From assembly GCF_000226095.1 (NCBI RefSeq), contig NC_016472.1, forward strand, positions 868,001 through 932,000: 64,000 bases of DNA, in the 5' to 3' direction. Origin of the DNA: Thermothelomyces thermophilus ATCC 42464. Lineage: Eukaryota; Ascomycota; Sordariomycetes; Sordariales; Chaetomiaceae. Of the stretch, positions 48,250 to 59,741 are shown piece by piece. Below the pieces are notes generated by a model, which saw nothing but the letters and a program-made list of their open reading frames with translations, was not told where the DNA came from and did no database searches. Position 1 is the first letter of the stretch; the number at the start of each line of letters is the position of its first letter. The position numbers and the translations under genes are program-made.

Positions 48250-48682
48250 TGTCACGGAAATATGTATGCAGATGCCGCCTGAGCCACTGGCACAAACGGG
48301 CCAATCAAGCTGAAGGAATGATAGACCAATCAGGACAGGATCACACTTGGCAAGGAATGATCCCAGCAGAGGATCACTGGCTCACGACATGAGCCAGGTA
48401 AGCCAGTATAGAGGATCACCACGACTGCTAGTGATCCTAGGATTATATATATATGTAGATAGTCACTCGTTACGGTGGACTCTGAGAGTTCACCAGTGAT
48501 AGCAACCCTCACAATCACAGTACTTATACTAAGCACCGTTGTTGACTACTGTGAGAGATAACCCTAGTGTTGTTGTGAACCCTTTGGCTTCACCGAATCC
48601 CTCAGACGACCTGCCTGCTTGTCCCGCTCAATCCACCTTCGTCTGAACCCTTTCAGAAGAAGTCTGAGTTGGGTTCGTCACA
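48250..48682 (+). mobile_element. Solo LTR, 433 bp
   Basis: TGTCACGGAAAT to TTCGTCACA with a 5-bp target duplication TCTAG (48245-48249 and 48683-48687). It is the same LTR family as elements 3 and 4 in the opposite orientation, and is the product of recombination between two LTRs. It is inserted in element 1 sequence. Confidence 0.92.
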
Positions 48683-49332
48683 TCTAGTCAGAGGGAGAAA
48701 AACCGATCCTTCTCTTCTTCTTTAATCTAACTCTCTAATGTTATCCCTGTACGTGTTTGCCGTCGGGAGACTTATGTAGAGTCACTTAAAACCTAGACTA
48801 CTAACATTTGGAAAGGAATCGCTCGGGGGGATACTTGCCTAATGGCGCCTAGCCATCTAACTAGGCGGAGAAGACATTTTATTTGGCGTTTTTATAAGTC
48901 GGCGATTTATAGTTTATAGTTATTGGTTATAGAAAAAAGAGGGGAGAAGAGGGTTAAGTTAGGGGTATTTGTAGACCTTCTAGTTCCTTCTAAACGCCTT
49001 CCTTATCTAACTATTCTAGGCTATATTTACCAGTTCTGGTACCATCCGATAGGTAACTACATTAGCCTCTATATAACTAGGTTATTCTTTGTTATAACCC
49101 TAAGGAATGACCTTAACTTACATTTTATCTAGTGGCAATAAAGGAGTATAACCTGTTATGTAATAGGTTATTCTAGCCTAGGTATACCTTCTTTAAATAG
49201 AAGTCTAGTAGTTCTAGTGCCCTAACTATTAAATCATTTAAAGGATAAGTATCCCCTATTTCTCCTTAAACTTCTTCCTACTTTTCTACCCTTCTAACCA
49301 ACTCTCACTTATAATCGTCTTCCTCTACTTAG

Positions 49333-49870
49333 ATGGCTAGCACTACTTCTTCCTATATTACTTCCCCTTCGAACTTGCTATAAGCTCCTATAAGCAAGTT
49401 CGACTACTATATCTACCAAAAGAGTTAAGCGCTAGAGATACAAATCCTCTGTCTAGGAAGACGTATAAATTGACAAGGATACTAAGCCTATACTTCCCTT
49501 AATAACTAACCGACTAGTAGATTTAATGACTACCTAGGATAACCGGTTCCTTATACCTCCTAAGTTCATATAGGTGGTAAGAGTAGCTTACCTAGAAGAT
49601 CCCCTAATGCCTTTAGATTATCTAGAGGTAGCCTCGATGTAGTACTAGTACAAATTATTCCTTTCGTACTACCGATTCTTTTTCATCAAGCACCCTAAGA
49701 TACAGGTAGTCCTGTATATTCACTAGGAGCTAAACCCTAATCCTAATGCCTTAGAGCGGATGTTTAGAATCCTAAGACTTGCTCCTACCTATATGGAATT
49801 CTTCCACGCCTACAAGGGAGCTCTGGCGAAGCGGTTACACCCAGTTTTCGCGGAAATCAATAACGGTAGT
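49333..49870 (+). pseudogene. Reverse-strand open frame in element 1
   Basis: Element 1 is transcribed from the minus strand, but this plus-strand stretch reads as protein with only RIP-type stops. From an ATG at 49333 there is a Ser/Thr-rich start. After a change of frame (intron or indel), blocks such as NRFLIPPKFI, VRVAYLEDPLMPLDYLEVAS, YKLFLSYYRFFFIKHPKIQ and ERMFRILRLAPTYMEFFHAYKG follow. It is helical, aromatic-rich and unrelated in sequence to the Cys-rich antisense gene of elements 2-4. Similar segments recur, as far as I recall, in hypothetical proteins of repeat-rich fungal genomes. Ends and exon structure are uncertain. Confidence 0.5.
49370..49402. repeat. Inverted repeat at the start of the element 1 reverse-strand frame
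   Basis: CGAACTTGCT and AGCAAGTTCG face each other across 13 nt. The preceding bases (ACTTCCCCTTCGAA) match those before the stem at 38861. Confidence 0.7.
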
Positions 49871-51627
49871 CCATTTGGTCGGTAGATTTACACCATGGTT
49901 ACCTGCTAGGCCCGAGTTCTCGGTTTGTTTATCTAGGTGTTCGGGGACATGTAAGAACAACTTCCTCCCTCTAGTCAGAGGAAGAGCTAATTAGGGACAT
50001 AGGAATCCGGTACTATGCTAGGCCTGCGAATAGTCCTACCGAAGGTCGATAACTAAGGTCATCCCTCTAAGGAACAAGAAGCCTATCACTATCTACACTA
50101 TATAGCTATTCTATAGCTATATTTTAATAGGTCCCGTCCTAGACGGACGGTACGGAAACTGCTACTAGAGTGATAAGAAGTACTTATAGGAAGATGTAGT
50201 TAAAGATAGTTCCTAAGATCTTAACCCTTAGCTTATAGGTTAGGCCAAATTTAACCTTAATAGCTAGCCAAAGAATATCTAGCTAGTAATATAGAAAAAG
50301 AGCTCTCTAATTTCAACGGATTTGGACGGTATAATTAGAGATTAACAGGCAGCTTATAAATAGGGTAGACAGCATTTATAGGTAGGAAACTAGGGATTTA
50401 GGGAAAAGGGGTAAAGGCGATATAGAAAAGGGGTAATCAGGGGTTTAGGTAGTAAAGAGTAAATAGAAGTAAAATTAAATAGGGTTAACTTATACTTCTA
50501 TTGATAGCTCGAAGGTCAAAATCTAGGTAGTTTCCCTCTAGTCAGTTTAATTATAAGCTCCTACCGTTACTATCGTTACTCTTAGGCTTTAGATCTAGTA
50601 AGTCGGTCGCTTGGTTATAGTTACCTAGTTTATCTAGGAGCTTCCTCTTCTACTACTACTTCTTTAAGCGCTTCCGGTAGCAAAGAACCTACTTCCTAGT
50701 TCTAGGGGTTCTACTTGCCTAGAAAACTATTAGATCTATTAGCTTTAAGCCAAACTCTATCCCGCTTAAAAAACTTCTTAATGCGGTTCGCGGAATATAG
50801 TATCTATATAGTCATACCGTCAAGAGTCTCTAGGTAGTAGGTATTTCTATTCCTAACTTCCTAGACCCGGTACAGGCCATGCCACTAATACTAGAGTTTT
50901 CGAAACAAGCTTATATCGATCTGCCGAATGTTATCGTAAACTAGAACAAGATCGCCTGCCTTGACTTAGGCATTCTCGGCTCTAAATTTACGGTAATAGG
51001 CTTTGTTTCGCCGTTTAGCTATTTTTCGTCTAGCCTTGGCAACTTTTTCAGCGGCCACTTCTAGATCGAATTCTGTATCAAGTAATACCTTAGTATGGAG
51101 TTCTAACAATCGTAGACAGGCTTCTACTTAATTCTCCCTATCTAGTTAGACGGCTATAGAGTCCTAGTAAAGAATTCGCTAGGTAGGGATATTATTTTCG
51201 ATTAGGCTAATAGGATCGTAGTTATAGATAAGGTTAAAGGGTAAGTGGCTATAGCTATTTCGAACGGTGGTACGGTCAGTATATAGGATGTAAGGAAGAA
51301 GCTATCGCTAGTTCTTTCTAGTCCCTATAGTTATCTTTGCCAAGGTAGCTACAATAGGTATATACCTAGCCTTACTAACACCATTAGCCCTAGAGTTATA
51401 GGGAGAAATGATAATACGTTTTATCCCTAGTTCCTCTAGGATAGCTTTTACTTCCCCTTTAAATTTAGATCCCCTATTAATGACTACAACTATTAGGAGT
51501 CCCTAACGAAGGAGAATGTTACGGTTAATGAAGTTCTTTACCGCTCTAGCTGACTTGTTAGGTAGGACTTCGGCTTTTACGAATCCTAAGAGATCGTTAC
51601 ACGCCTCGAGGAGGAAACAAGGCTTCC

Positions 51628-51643
51628 CCCTCTGGTCAGAGGG
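51628..51643. repeat. CTGGTCAG micro-hairpin, type copy
   Basis: CCCTCTGGTCAGAGGG pairs arm to arm around the central GT. Related copies in element 1 are at 49968-49981, 50534-50548, 52176-52193, about 53637-53655, 54561-54577, 55273-55291 and in both LTRs. Confidence 0.75.
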
Positions 51644-54600
51644 CATAAACTAGATATCTAAGTGCCATTTCGCAAATAGGATTAGAGAAGGTTCCGAATA
51701 TAAATGTACCTCCTTAAATCTTTTGGCATCCTATGCCTAGCACTCTAGGCAGGTACAAATCTACTTTACTATGTCACTATATATTCCCTTCTAGTAATAG
51801 TAGTTAGTAACCCTCTAGTAAATAGCTTCTCTACCCTTATAGCCTATCTTATTGTGGCAAGCCTAGAAAATTCGTTGCCTTTCTTTTAGGGTATCTACTA
51901 TATGGTAAGGATTCTAGGTATCGTTCGCTAGCCGAAGGAATAGATGGCCCTTGTCTACCAAATATTTGGGCGCTTCCTTCTTAAATAGACGTTGCCGCCA
52001 GTATGGTCGGATGGCTATAGGTTCTTCTAGAGTGGCCAAGTACCGTACGATAGCTCTAGAGTGTTCGGAATATCCTTCCTTAAGGTTCGGGTCTACGGGT
52101 TCGGGAGTATTGCTAACGCGGTTAGTATAGATTTACGCGTCAACCTAATCGTCAATATCCTCTTCGTTTGCTTTCTCTATCTGGTCAGACGGACCAAAAG
52201 GCTTCTACGAAAGCCTATTAGTAATAGCGTTTTTAGAACCCGGAATATATTTAACTTTAAAGTTAAATAGCCAAATCTATACGATCTACTATATTATTAA
52301 GGCTCCTAGTATATCACTAGCCACACCGTTTAACTAGTAAACTAGGACCAGAGCGTCCGTTTCCATAATAAAGTAAACGCTAAAGAGGTACCGTTAGAAA
52401 CGTTTCAACAGGAAAAGTAGTCTATAGAGCTCCTATTTAGTAGGGTCGTACCGTTTCTCTACCTCAGACTATATCCCACTCTCAAACCAGCATAGGTACC
52501 TCTTCTTATTAGGGCCGACTTATTTAATAACTCTTCCCTAACCGAAAAGACTTATATCGGTCATCAGGTATATCTAACTATACCTAGGGTCATCGAAAAC
52601 AAGCGGTACAAGGACTAGGGCAGTGGTTATCCGAGTTTAGAGTTCCTTTATAGCCTGCTATTAAGTAGGGCCTTATTCCTAATAGGTATTCTTCTTTATC
52701 AGGTCATATAGCAGCCGAGCAATCGTAGCAAAGTGCTCTATCTAGATCCGGTAATAGCTAACGATCCCTAGGAAGGTATAAACATCCTTCAAATCCGAAT
52801 AGGAAGTCCACTTAAGGATTTTTACAACTTTGGCATTATTAGGCAGTCGCCCTTCGAGTATATAGAGGTAGCTAAGCAACACTACTTGCAGGCGGTACCA
52901 TTGGGATTTCCTAGCTACGATGGTAGCTCTGGCGAGCTCGGCGTTCAGGAGAACTACGTCAACGTTTTAGAGGTATTCGACTACGAACTTCCGTAACCTA
53001 GGGGCAACTTCTTCCCCATTATGGTTAGACCGCGGCCCCTTTATACAAATATTATCTAGGTAAATATAACAGATATCCGGGATTAGGTTCTAGAAGATCT
53101 AGGTCATTGCTCGTTAAAACTAGGCAATAGAGTTCGTTCCGCCTATAGGGAGGGTATATATCTAGAAGAGGCCGATAGGCATTTAAAAGGTAGTAAGATC
53201 CTGGCTCTGTTCGTTAAGGCTGACTTAGTTATACCTAGAAAATAGGTCTAAGAGAGAGATAACTTTATAACTACTAAAGTCCTTACTAAATTCCTCTATA
53301 GCCGGCAGCATAAATGCGTCCCGTATAGTTATAGCGTTAGCTTTCTAGGCGTTATTGATTAGCTAGAGACCGCTGTCCTTTTTAAGGACTAGGAACTAGT
53401 TATTACGGTAGCTCCTATAGCTAGGCTCAATGATCCTACGCTAGATCCGCTACTTTAGGAGGTTAATAACCTTTGGCATTAATGGCTTTAGGATAGGGAT
53501 GCTCTTTAATTACCATGCCGTATAAGGAATAGTCCGGATAACCTAAGGAGGGACAATGTTAGGGTAAATCTACCTACATTTAGTAAAATCCTACGCTAGG
53601 GCGGCCTCCCTATTCTATAAGACCTATACGAAGAGTTCCTTCTCCTAGTCAGATAGAAAGCTTCCTATAGACGCAAGCAATACATTAAGCCATTTAGCTG
53701 TAAGCCGTGTCCTAGGCTCTAGGTCCGAAAACCGTAGCGTAATAAGGCTATCCTACTCTGACCTAAACTTTATCTTTTTAGTAGCTTCCCCTAGGCGCCG
53801 CTCCCGCTAGTTAGGGTCACCGTCAGGTACCAAACTATCACTAATGGCCGTATCTATAGGATAAACTTTTCTGGCTATAGACTTTCGTATAGTAAACGTC
53901 TATACCTCCTATAATCCTTTTCTAATCTCTGATGCAAGTTTCCTAAGCGTTTTCTGTCTATCTAGACGGCTAAGGTATGTTTTAACCTCTTATAGCGCTC
54001 TCCCTCTTGCTTATAAAGCCGGCTTATTAGGGAAGGGAATAGCTAAGCCCTTATACTTGATTACCTCCTAAGGACTTTCGTAATCTTGCTTAAGGAAAGT
54101 AATTAGTACGTTCTTAAACGCTAGGGAGATCCCTAAGACCTCGTTAATAGTAAGTGTCTTTGCTTAAAGAGCCTTACTAACCAGAGAGAGTATATTATAG
54201 GCTATATTCTCCTTGGTCAATTTCTCTAATTCCCTGAAGCAAACGGTTCGTTTCTATCTAGCTAGGGGGAGAGCTCCCTTGCTAGCTAGATTGGTAGCCC
54301 TCTTGGCAGTAGCTATAACCCCTTAGCTTATAGCTAGAGGGTAAGCTCCTCTTACTTCCATATTTCTTTTTAGTAATCGAATAGTCTTTGCTTTATTAGT
54401 CCCCTCTTACCTAATAGGATCTTATATTAGCTCATCTTCTGTTTCTATAAAACGGCGCTTTATAGGGGTAGTACTCTATGCTATAGTCACTATATCGCCT
54501 TCCCTATCGGAAACATCTTTACTATCAACCTCTGACTTGATAGTATTAAAAGCTTGTGTCGCCGTCTAGTCAGACTGTGACGCGTCCGTCAGTAAGCCCT

Positions 54601-57030
54601 CACAGTCGGTGGCGAAAACGGGGTCGTCTGTCCGAGACGCCGTCCGTTTCACCCATTGGACGAGGGTATGTCTACCTTACTTGTGATCTATCTAGAAATT
54701 GATCTCCCTAGCCTTAGTATAGTTATAGATCAACTCTAGGGAAACTCTTTTAGTATTAGTAAGGTAATTAAAAGAGGTTATAATTACTTCTAATAGGTAT
54801 AAACCTTTAATATACTAAAGGAAGGCTTTATTAGTAATAAGGTTTAGGTCTAGACAGTACTTCTGACCGTACTCCTTTTGGTAGCTCTCTATAAACCGTT
54901 AGTATAGCTCCTAACTAGGAAGATTTAGCTAAAGAGAGGCGTAAGCGTAAATAATATATTACTAGGTCCCTTAATTAGCTATAGTAGTTATATCCTTGCT
55001 AAGGATCTTAACTTGCTAGCTTTCCGGAAGACTAGGATCTCTCTTACCTAAGATCTACTTAAAACCGAGCCGATAGACGAGACTATTATAGATATCCTCT
55101 GCTAGGACTAGACACCTATAGGCAAAGTACGTCCGGTTACTATAGTAGTAATAGCTATAAGGCGTAGTTAAGGTTAAACTCGGCCGGAACCTGCCGCTCT
55201 TCTTCTTCTACTAAGACTCTTAAGTAGTCGATAGGTAGATCCGGATTTCCTTAATCTTATCATCACTTAGGTCGCCTGTCTGGTTACAGGAATACCTACC
55301 TCTATTCAAGGATTTATGGCTAACTTTGCCCTTGTTAATCTAAAGCTTATATAAGGTATCTATAAGCCCGTCGACGATCTCATCGAAGGTAATATCTTTC
55401 TAGGCAGATAAACCTAAAGGACTCTCCTATGCCTAGGGAGCTAAAGGACTCTTCTTAATAGTCTGGCTTACCTATAGTTTAACTTTTCCTCCTTTCGGAT
55501 CTAACTTATAGTATACTAACCTAGCGTTAACTCCCTTATATAGACACTCCTATATAAAGTTATAGAAGTCCTCTTACTCTATATTATTAACCTGCGAGTT
55601 ACCTTTCTTATAAACCTAAAGACTAGTCTGGAGAGTAGGGGGAAATCTATCCTATACCTTCTAGATAGCTAACGACTAATAGACCGCTTTCTTCTTCTTC
55701 GGCACTTAGGTAAGCAAGACGTTAACGTGCTCTAGGTAGTTATAGATAGACTTAGCCAAATCTATATACTAGGAATCTAGAAGACGCTCTAGCTCTCGAG
55801 TAGAGGTCTCCTAGCGAGAGTCGTTCTACTTCTAGCATTCCTTAATAATAGCTTCGAAAGTAGCCTAATCCTTCTTCCTTGACTCTAGCCACTAGTCTAG
55901 GAATTCCTAAAGGTCATCTGTATACTACTACTCGAAGTAAGAGATCTTATTACTATCATCTCTACCAAAGATCTTATAAGCCTTTTCGAAACGCTCGAGG
56001 TATTTAGTAGCGTCATGACTAAAGAAGAGACTAGGTAATCCCTTATCTATCGGCAAAGGGAATATAACCTAAATAACTTTAGTAAGCTTATCTACTATGA
56101 TGTCCGCTTGAGTACGACGCTTGACCTCCGAGTCCGAAGTGAGGTTTCTAAACTCTGGCGATTAAGGCAATTCTAATAGCGTCCTTTCTAACAAGGTTTC
56201 GGTATATCTAGACGTAAGAGGCGTTAAAAGTAGCGATTCTAATTAAGGTGTTTATTAAACCGACAAGAAGAGTAGTGCCTAAGGTTACTATCCTTAATTA
56301 CGCCTTCCTATTTAGGTAACTTCCTTAAGGATAATTCTTCTATCCGAGCAGTTAATCTAGGAAGCCTTCCTTCTTTCCTTTAAGTCTTCCTATAACTAGT
56401 AAGATTGAACGTAAATTTAGTCTATTGCTTTTACTCCTTTAAAGTATACTTAGTAAAGCTATTCCTAAACCTTCTAATAAGGGATACCCTATAATAATAG
56501 CGCCCTAACCCCTAAAGTCAAAACTCCTAAAATAATAAGATAAATCCATACTAGACCGTTAAAGAGTAATAGTATATAAATAGATATGCCCTTGCTAGTA
56601 AGCGCTAGTACCGAGGTAACTAGGGCTAGGATAGCTATAAAGCTCTCCTTTAGCGCCTATATAACTCCAAAATCTCGTTTCCAAATCCTAAACAGTTCTA
56701 GCGTCACTAATCCGTATTTTAGAGTTTCTATCCCTCTAGATAGACGTCAAACTCCTTTAAACTTATTATTCCGCGATTCCCGCCGTCTCTACTAGCGGTG
56801 TCGTTATATTAGGGCAAGAGTAGTTCCCTAGCCTACCGCTAGATATACCGATCTCTTGGCACCTATATTCGCTCTTCTCACTTTTCTAACAATTTTGCTA
56901 TACGCGCCTCCGCGTATATGTCCTCGCTCCTCTATTACAAACATTACTATCCTACTACACTCGAAGTCCAGTAGTCTAGTTTAGACTTAGAGCTAAGCTC
57001 TTCCCTAATTAAGCCCCTAAAAATATAAGC

Positions 57031-57475
57031 TGGTGCCAACCCTCTAGGGCACTACTTAGCACCTCTAAAACCAAACCTCCGTCTGGTCAGATAGGGAGGA
57101 GCTTCGGCTCAAAAAGTCTAGGGCGTCCGAGTATTTGCGGTCACAGCAGGCAAGTCTAACCATCTAGGTGGTAACGACAATAGGGACGAAGGCGGCAGTA
57201 GTGATGTCCCTCTGGACAGACGTAGAAGAGTCCTCTTACGTGGAAAAAGATATCCCTAACTTACAAAAGAAGGAAGAACTACATCCTGCTACTCTAATCT
57301 ATTAGAGTAAACGAGTGTTAAAAGCCATCTGTTGTCCTTGTCTATCTCTTTGGCGCCCCTGGATAGGTAACCCCTATTTATGCCTATCGTATATAGCAAA
57401 GCTCTACAGAACCGGAAAAACGAAACTGTACCCTATGTCCCTCTGGTCATATTAAGAACTTCTAGCCCTAGTCTA
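57031..57475 (-). repeat. Element 1 LTR, right (5') copy
   Basis: 445 bp, begins TGGTGCCAACC. It is less mutated than the left copy and pairs with 38405-38849. Confidence 0.85.
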
Positions 57476-58600
57476 ATATAGCCGTCTATAACTTCGTTAT
57501 GGATATAAAGACCCTAAAGGTAGTACCTGTCGAAAATACTACGTAGGGAACGCTATATATCCTAAAGAGGCACTATATTGGAAGGATCGAAGAAATGGAA
57601 GATAGTAGCTACTTTACCTATTTGTAGAATACTACTTTCTATACGGCGGCGATTGCTATTACTATCTTAATATCGGCTATGCTTACCGAAGCAACAGACG
57701 TTAACCCTATAAAACTCGCTAACCATTATAACATTATACTAGTAAACGCTTCCTTTGATTTAAACCGCTATTCGGGCGTAATCCTCAAAGGTAGTTATGT
57801 CCCTACAAAGCTACCTATAACTATAGCCTTATTTATAGCCTCTAACGATATAAATTCGGACACTCTTATTAGTAACTTTGTCTTCTAACTTGCCTAGCAA
57901 TCTTAACCTTTTCTACTATAGGATATTTTGCTAGAAGCGATCCCGGGAGCTAATAACACGGAACGTAAGCTACACGTGCCTAAAAAGCATTCTATACTTA
58001 GGTTAAAGATGCCTAGCTCCCTACCTAAGATCGTTACTAATAATAGCGTCTATATCTACGTAGGCGACCTAGTACTAGTGTAGAAGTTCGCTAACTTGGT
58101 TAATAAATTTCTATAACTCCAGAACGACGCTAGTCTAATCGATATACTATAGAACGAATGGATAAAAGTGCTACTTGTGGAAAGGTAGTAATACTAGAAA
58201 GTACGCTCCTACGCGTACCTGTTAAGCCAGAGAGATAGGGAAGTCCTAGATAAAACCTTCGATACCCTCTATTAATAGGGCAAACTACGGTTCGCAAAGG
58301 ACGCTACTCCTTTTGCCTATTCTGTTTTCATAGTCTAGTATATTATAAAAGGCATTATAAAGGGTTACGTCATCAATCTACGTAGTCTAAACAAGGTTAC
58401 CATTCCTAATAACTACCTACTACTACTATAGTTAGAGATTATTACGGCTCTACAAGGAAAGAAATTCATTATAGTGATCGACGCTATATCGTTTTTCTAT
58501 TAGTTTAGTATATATTCTCTATATCGCGATAGATTTACATTATTTAGTCCTCATAGTCTAGAACAGCCGACTATAGCACTTATAGGTTACTATAATTTGC
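57476..58600 (+). mobile_element. pol: Element 0, right arm: pol with reverse transcriptase
   Basis: It continues the plus-strand reading broken at 38404. Readable blocks include SYVPTKLPITIALFIASND near 57.8 kb, then a reverse transcriptase start at about 58.2-58.55 kb: DREVLDKTFDTLY, KLRFAKDATPFAYSVF, INLRSLNKVTIPNNY and FIIVIDAISFFY (the first catalytic Asp region). It is cut at 58601 by element 3, so the rest of pol and the 3' LTR lie beyond the window. Confidence 0.8.
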
Positions 58601-59018
58601 TATAACAAACCTAACTTAGACTTCTTCTAAAAGGGTTCGGACGAAGGTAGATTAAGTAGGACAAGCAGACAGGTCGTCTAAGGGATTCGGTAAAGCCAAA
58701 GGGTTTATAACAACACTAGAGTTATCTCTTATAGTAATTAGCAATGCTTGGTATAAGTACTATGATTATAGGTTACTATCACTGGTAAACTCTTAGAGTC
58801 TACCTAACGAGTGACTATCTATATATATATATAATCCTAATGATTACTCCTAATTACGGTGATCGTAAGTGATCGTATAGTGGTGATCACCCTAATCGCT
58901 AGTGAGCGTAGTGATCACTATGCTTTCCATGTTGTAATTGGTCCTTTCGTTCCTTCGGCTTGATTGGCCCGTTTATACTGGTAGTCTAGGTGGTATCCAT
59001 ATATATATTTCTATAATA
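58601..59018 (-). repeat. Element 3 3' LTR
   Basis: It matches 62926-63344 and, in reverse orientation, the solo LTR. It starts TATAACAAACC for an expected TGTGACGAACC, so it is heavily RIP-altered. Confidence 0.88.
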
Positions 59019-59148
59019 TAATACCCTCTCTTCAAGGCTTTTGACCCGAAAGCCCTCTTTTAAGCTGTTTTAAATAGCACTAATGTCCCTTACGTTCTTT
59101 ATATATGTTTTTCTCCTTAGCCCCTTATTACCCTTTGTACTATCAATT

Positions 59149-59741
59149 ATACCATCTAACGTATATAGATCCTTAGTATCTATTCGCTATAAGCGTTTAG
59201 CTTAGTTTATTTCCGATTATAGGTTCGTAGTAATGGTATATTCCTATTATATGGAGTATAACCGAGTGTATAAAATGATTAAAAAATCTCGTCGCTACAA
59301 GGCTTATATATGTTAGGGTTATACTTACGATAGTTCCGGCATTCTAGTTTCTTCTTATAAGTTCCTATTTCCTTATAAGGGTATGTCTCTAATCGTAATG
59401 TAGTAGATCGTATTATACGTAAGTAATATCGTTTAAAGGCTAAAGAGAAAGAGGCTAAAGCCTTGTTACAAGAATATTAATATAAAGCTTTTAAGGCATT
59501 AGCCTGTCTAACTCAGGTTCGTAAATAACGAGAGTTCCTAGTAGAGAAGGGGGCAGATATAATTATACGGGGTTTGTCAAATCTAGACGAATTAAAGGCG
59601 GTAGAATAGTAGGAATTAGGGGCTGTCGTGTAACTTAACGGTAGCATCGACGTTATTAACTAAGGCGCTATTTTCGGTTCTGTCCTAGGTTTGCCTTTAG
59701 CCGATCTAGGTTCTGCTAATAGAACTGTTCTAGTTTCTTAG
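59149..59741 (+). pseudogene. Element 3 antisense gene copy
   Basis: The frame runs against pol, as in element 2. The start ATG is now ATA at 59149. The product aligns with the element 4 copy (KSRRYKAYIC, YDSSGILVSS), followed by an intron whose GTAAGT donor has become ATAAGT. The second exon contains a Lys/Glu-rich helix, LSNLDELKAVE and a C-terminal block VDVIN-stop-GAIFGSVLGLPL. The frame ends at TAG 59739-59741. Cys codons in the first exon are changed to Tyr or Arg, all RIP-type changes. Confidence 0.7.

Larger units (their letters stand above)
38405..57475 (-). mobile_element. Element 1: Ty3/gypsy element on the minus strand, itself interrupted
   Basis: Two near-identical 445-bp direct repeats bound this unit. 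Read on the minus strand, the order from the right is: LTR, a gag-like region (about 55-56.3 kb), reverse transcriptase (about 52.7-53.6 kb, with CYIYLDNICIKGPR near 53.05 kb where YxDD is expected, so the second Asp has become Asn), RNase H and integrase, and an integrase C-terminal region near 50.88-50.99 kb (AGDLVLVYDN). Then come about 4 kb of extra sequence before the left LTR, once insertions are removed. Element 2 and a solo LTR are inserted into that extra part. Stops are abundant (RIP). Net length is about 11 kb. I could not identify a clean target duplication; TAAGC precedes both LTR copies, so the exact ends may be a few bases off. Confidence 0.75.
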
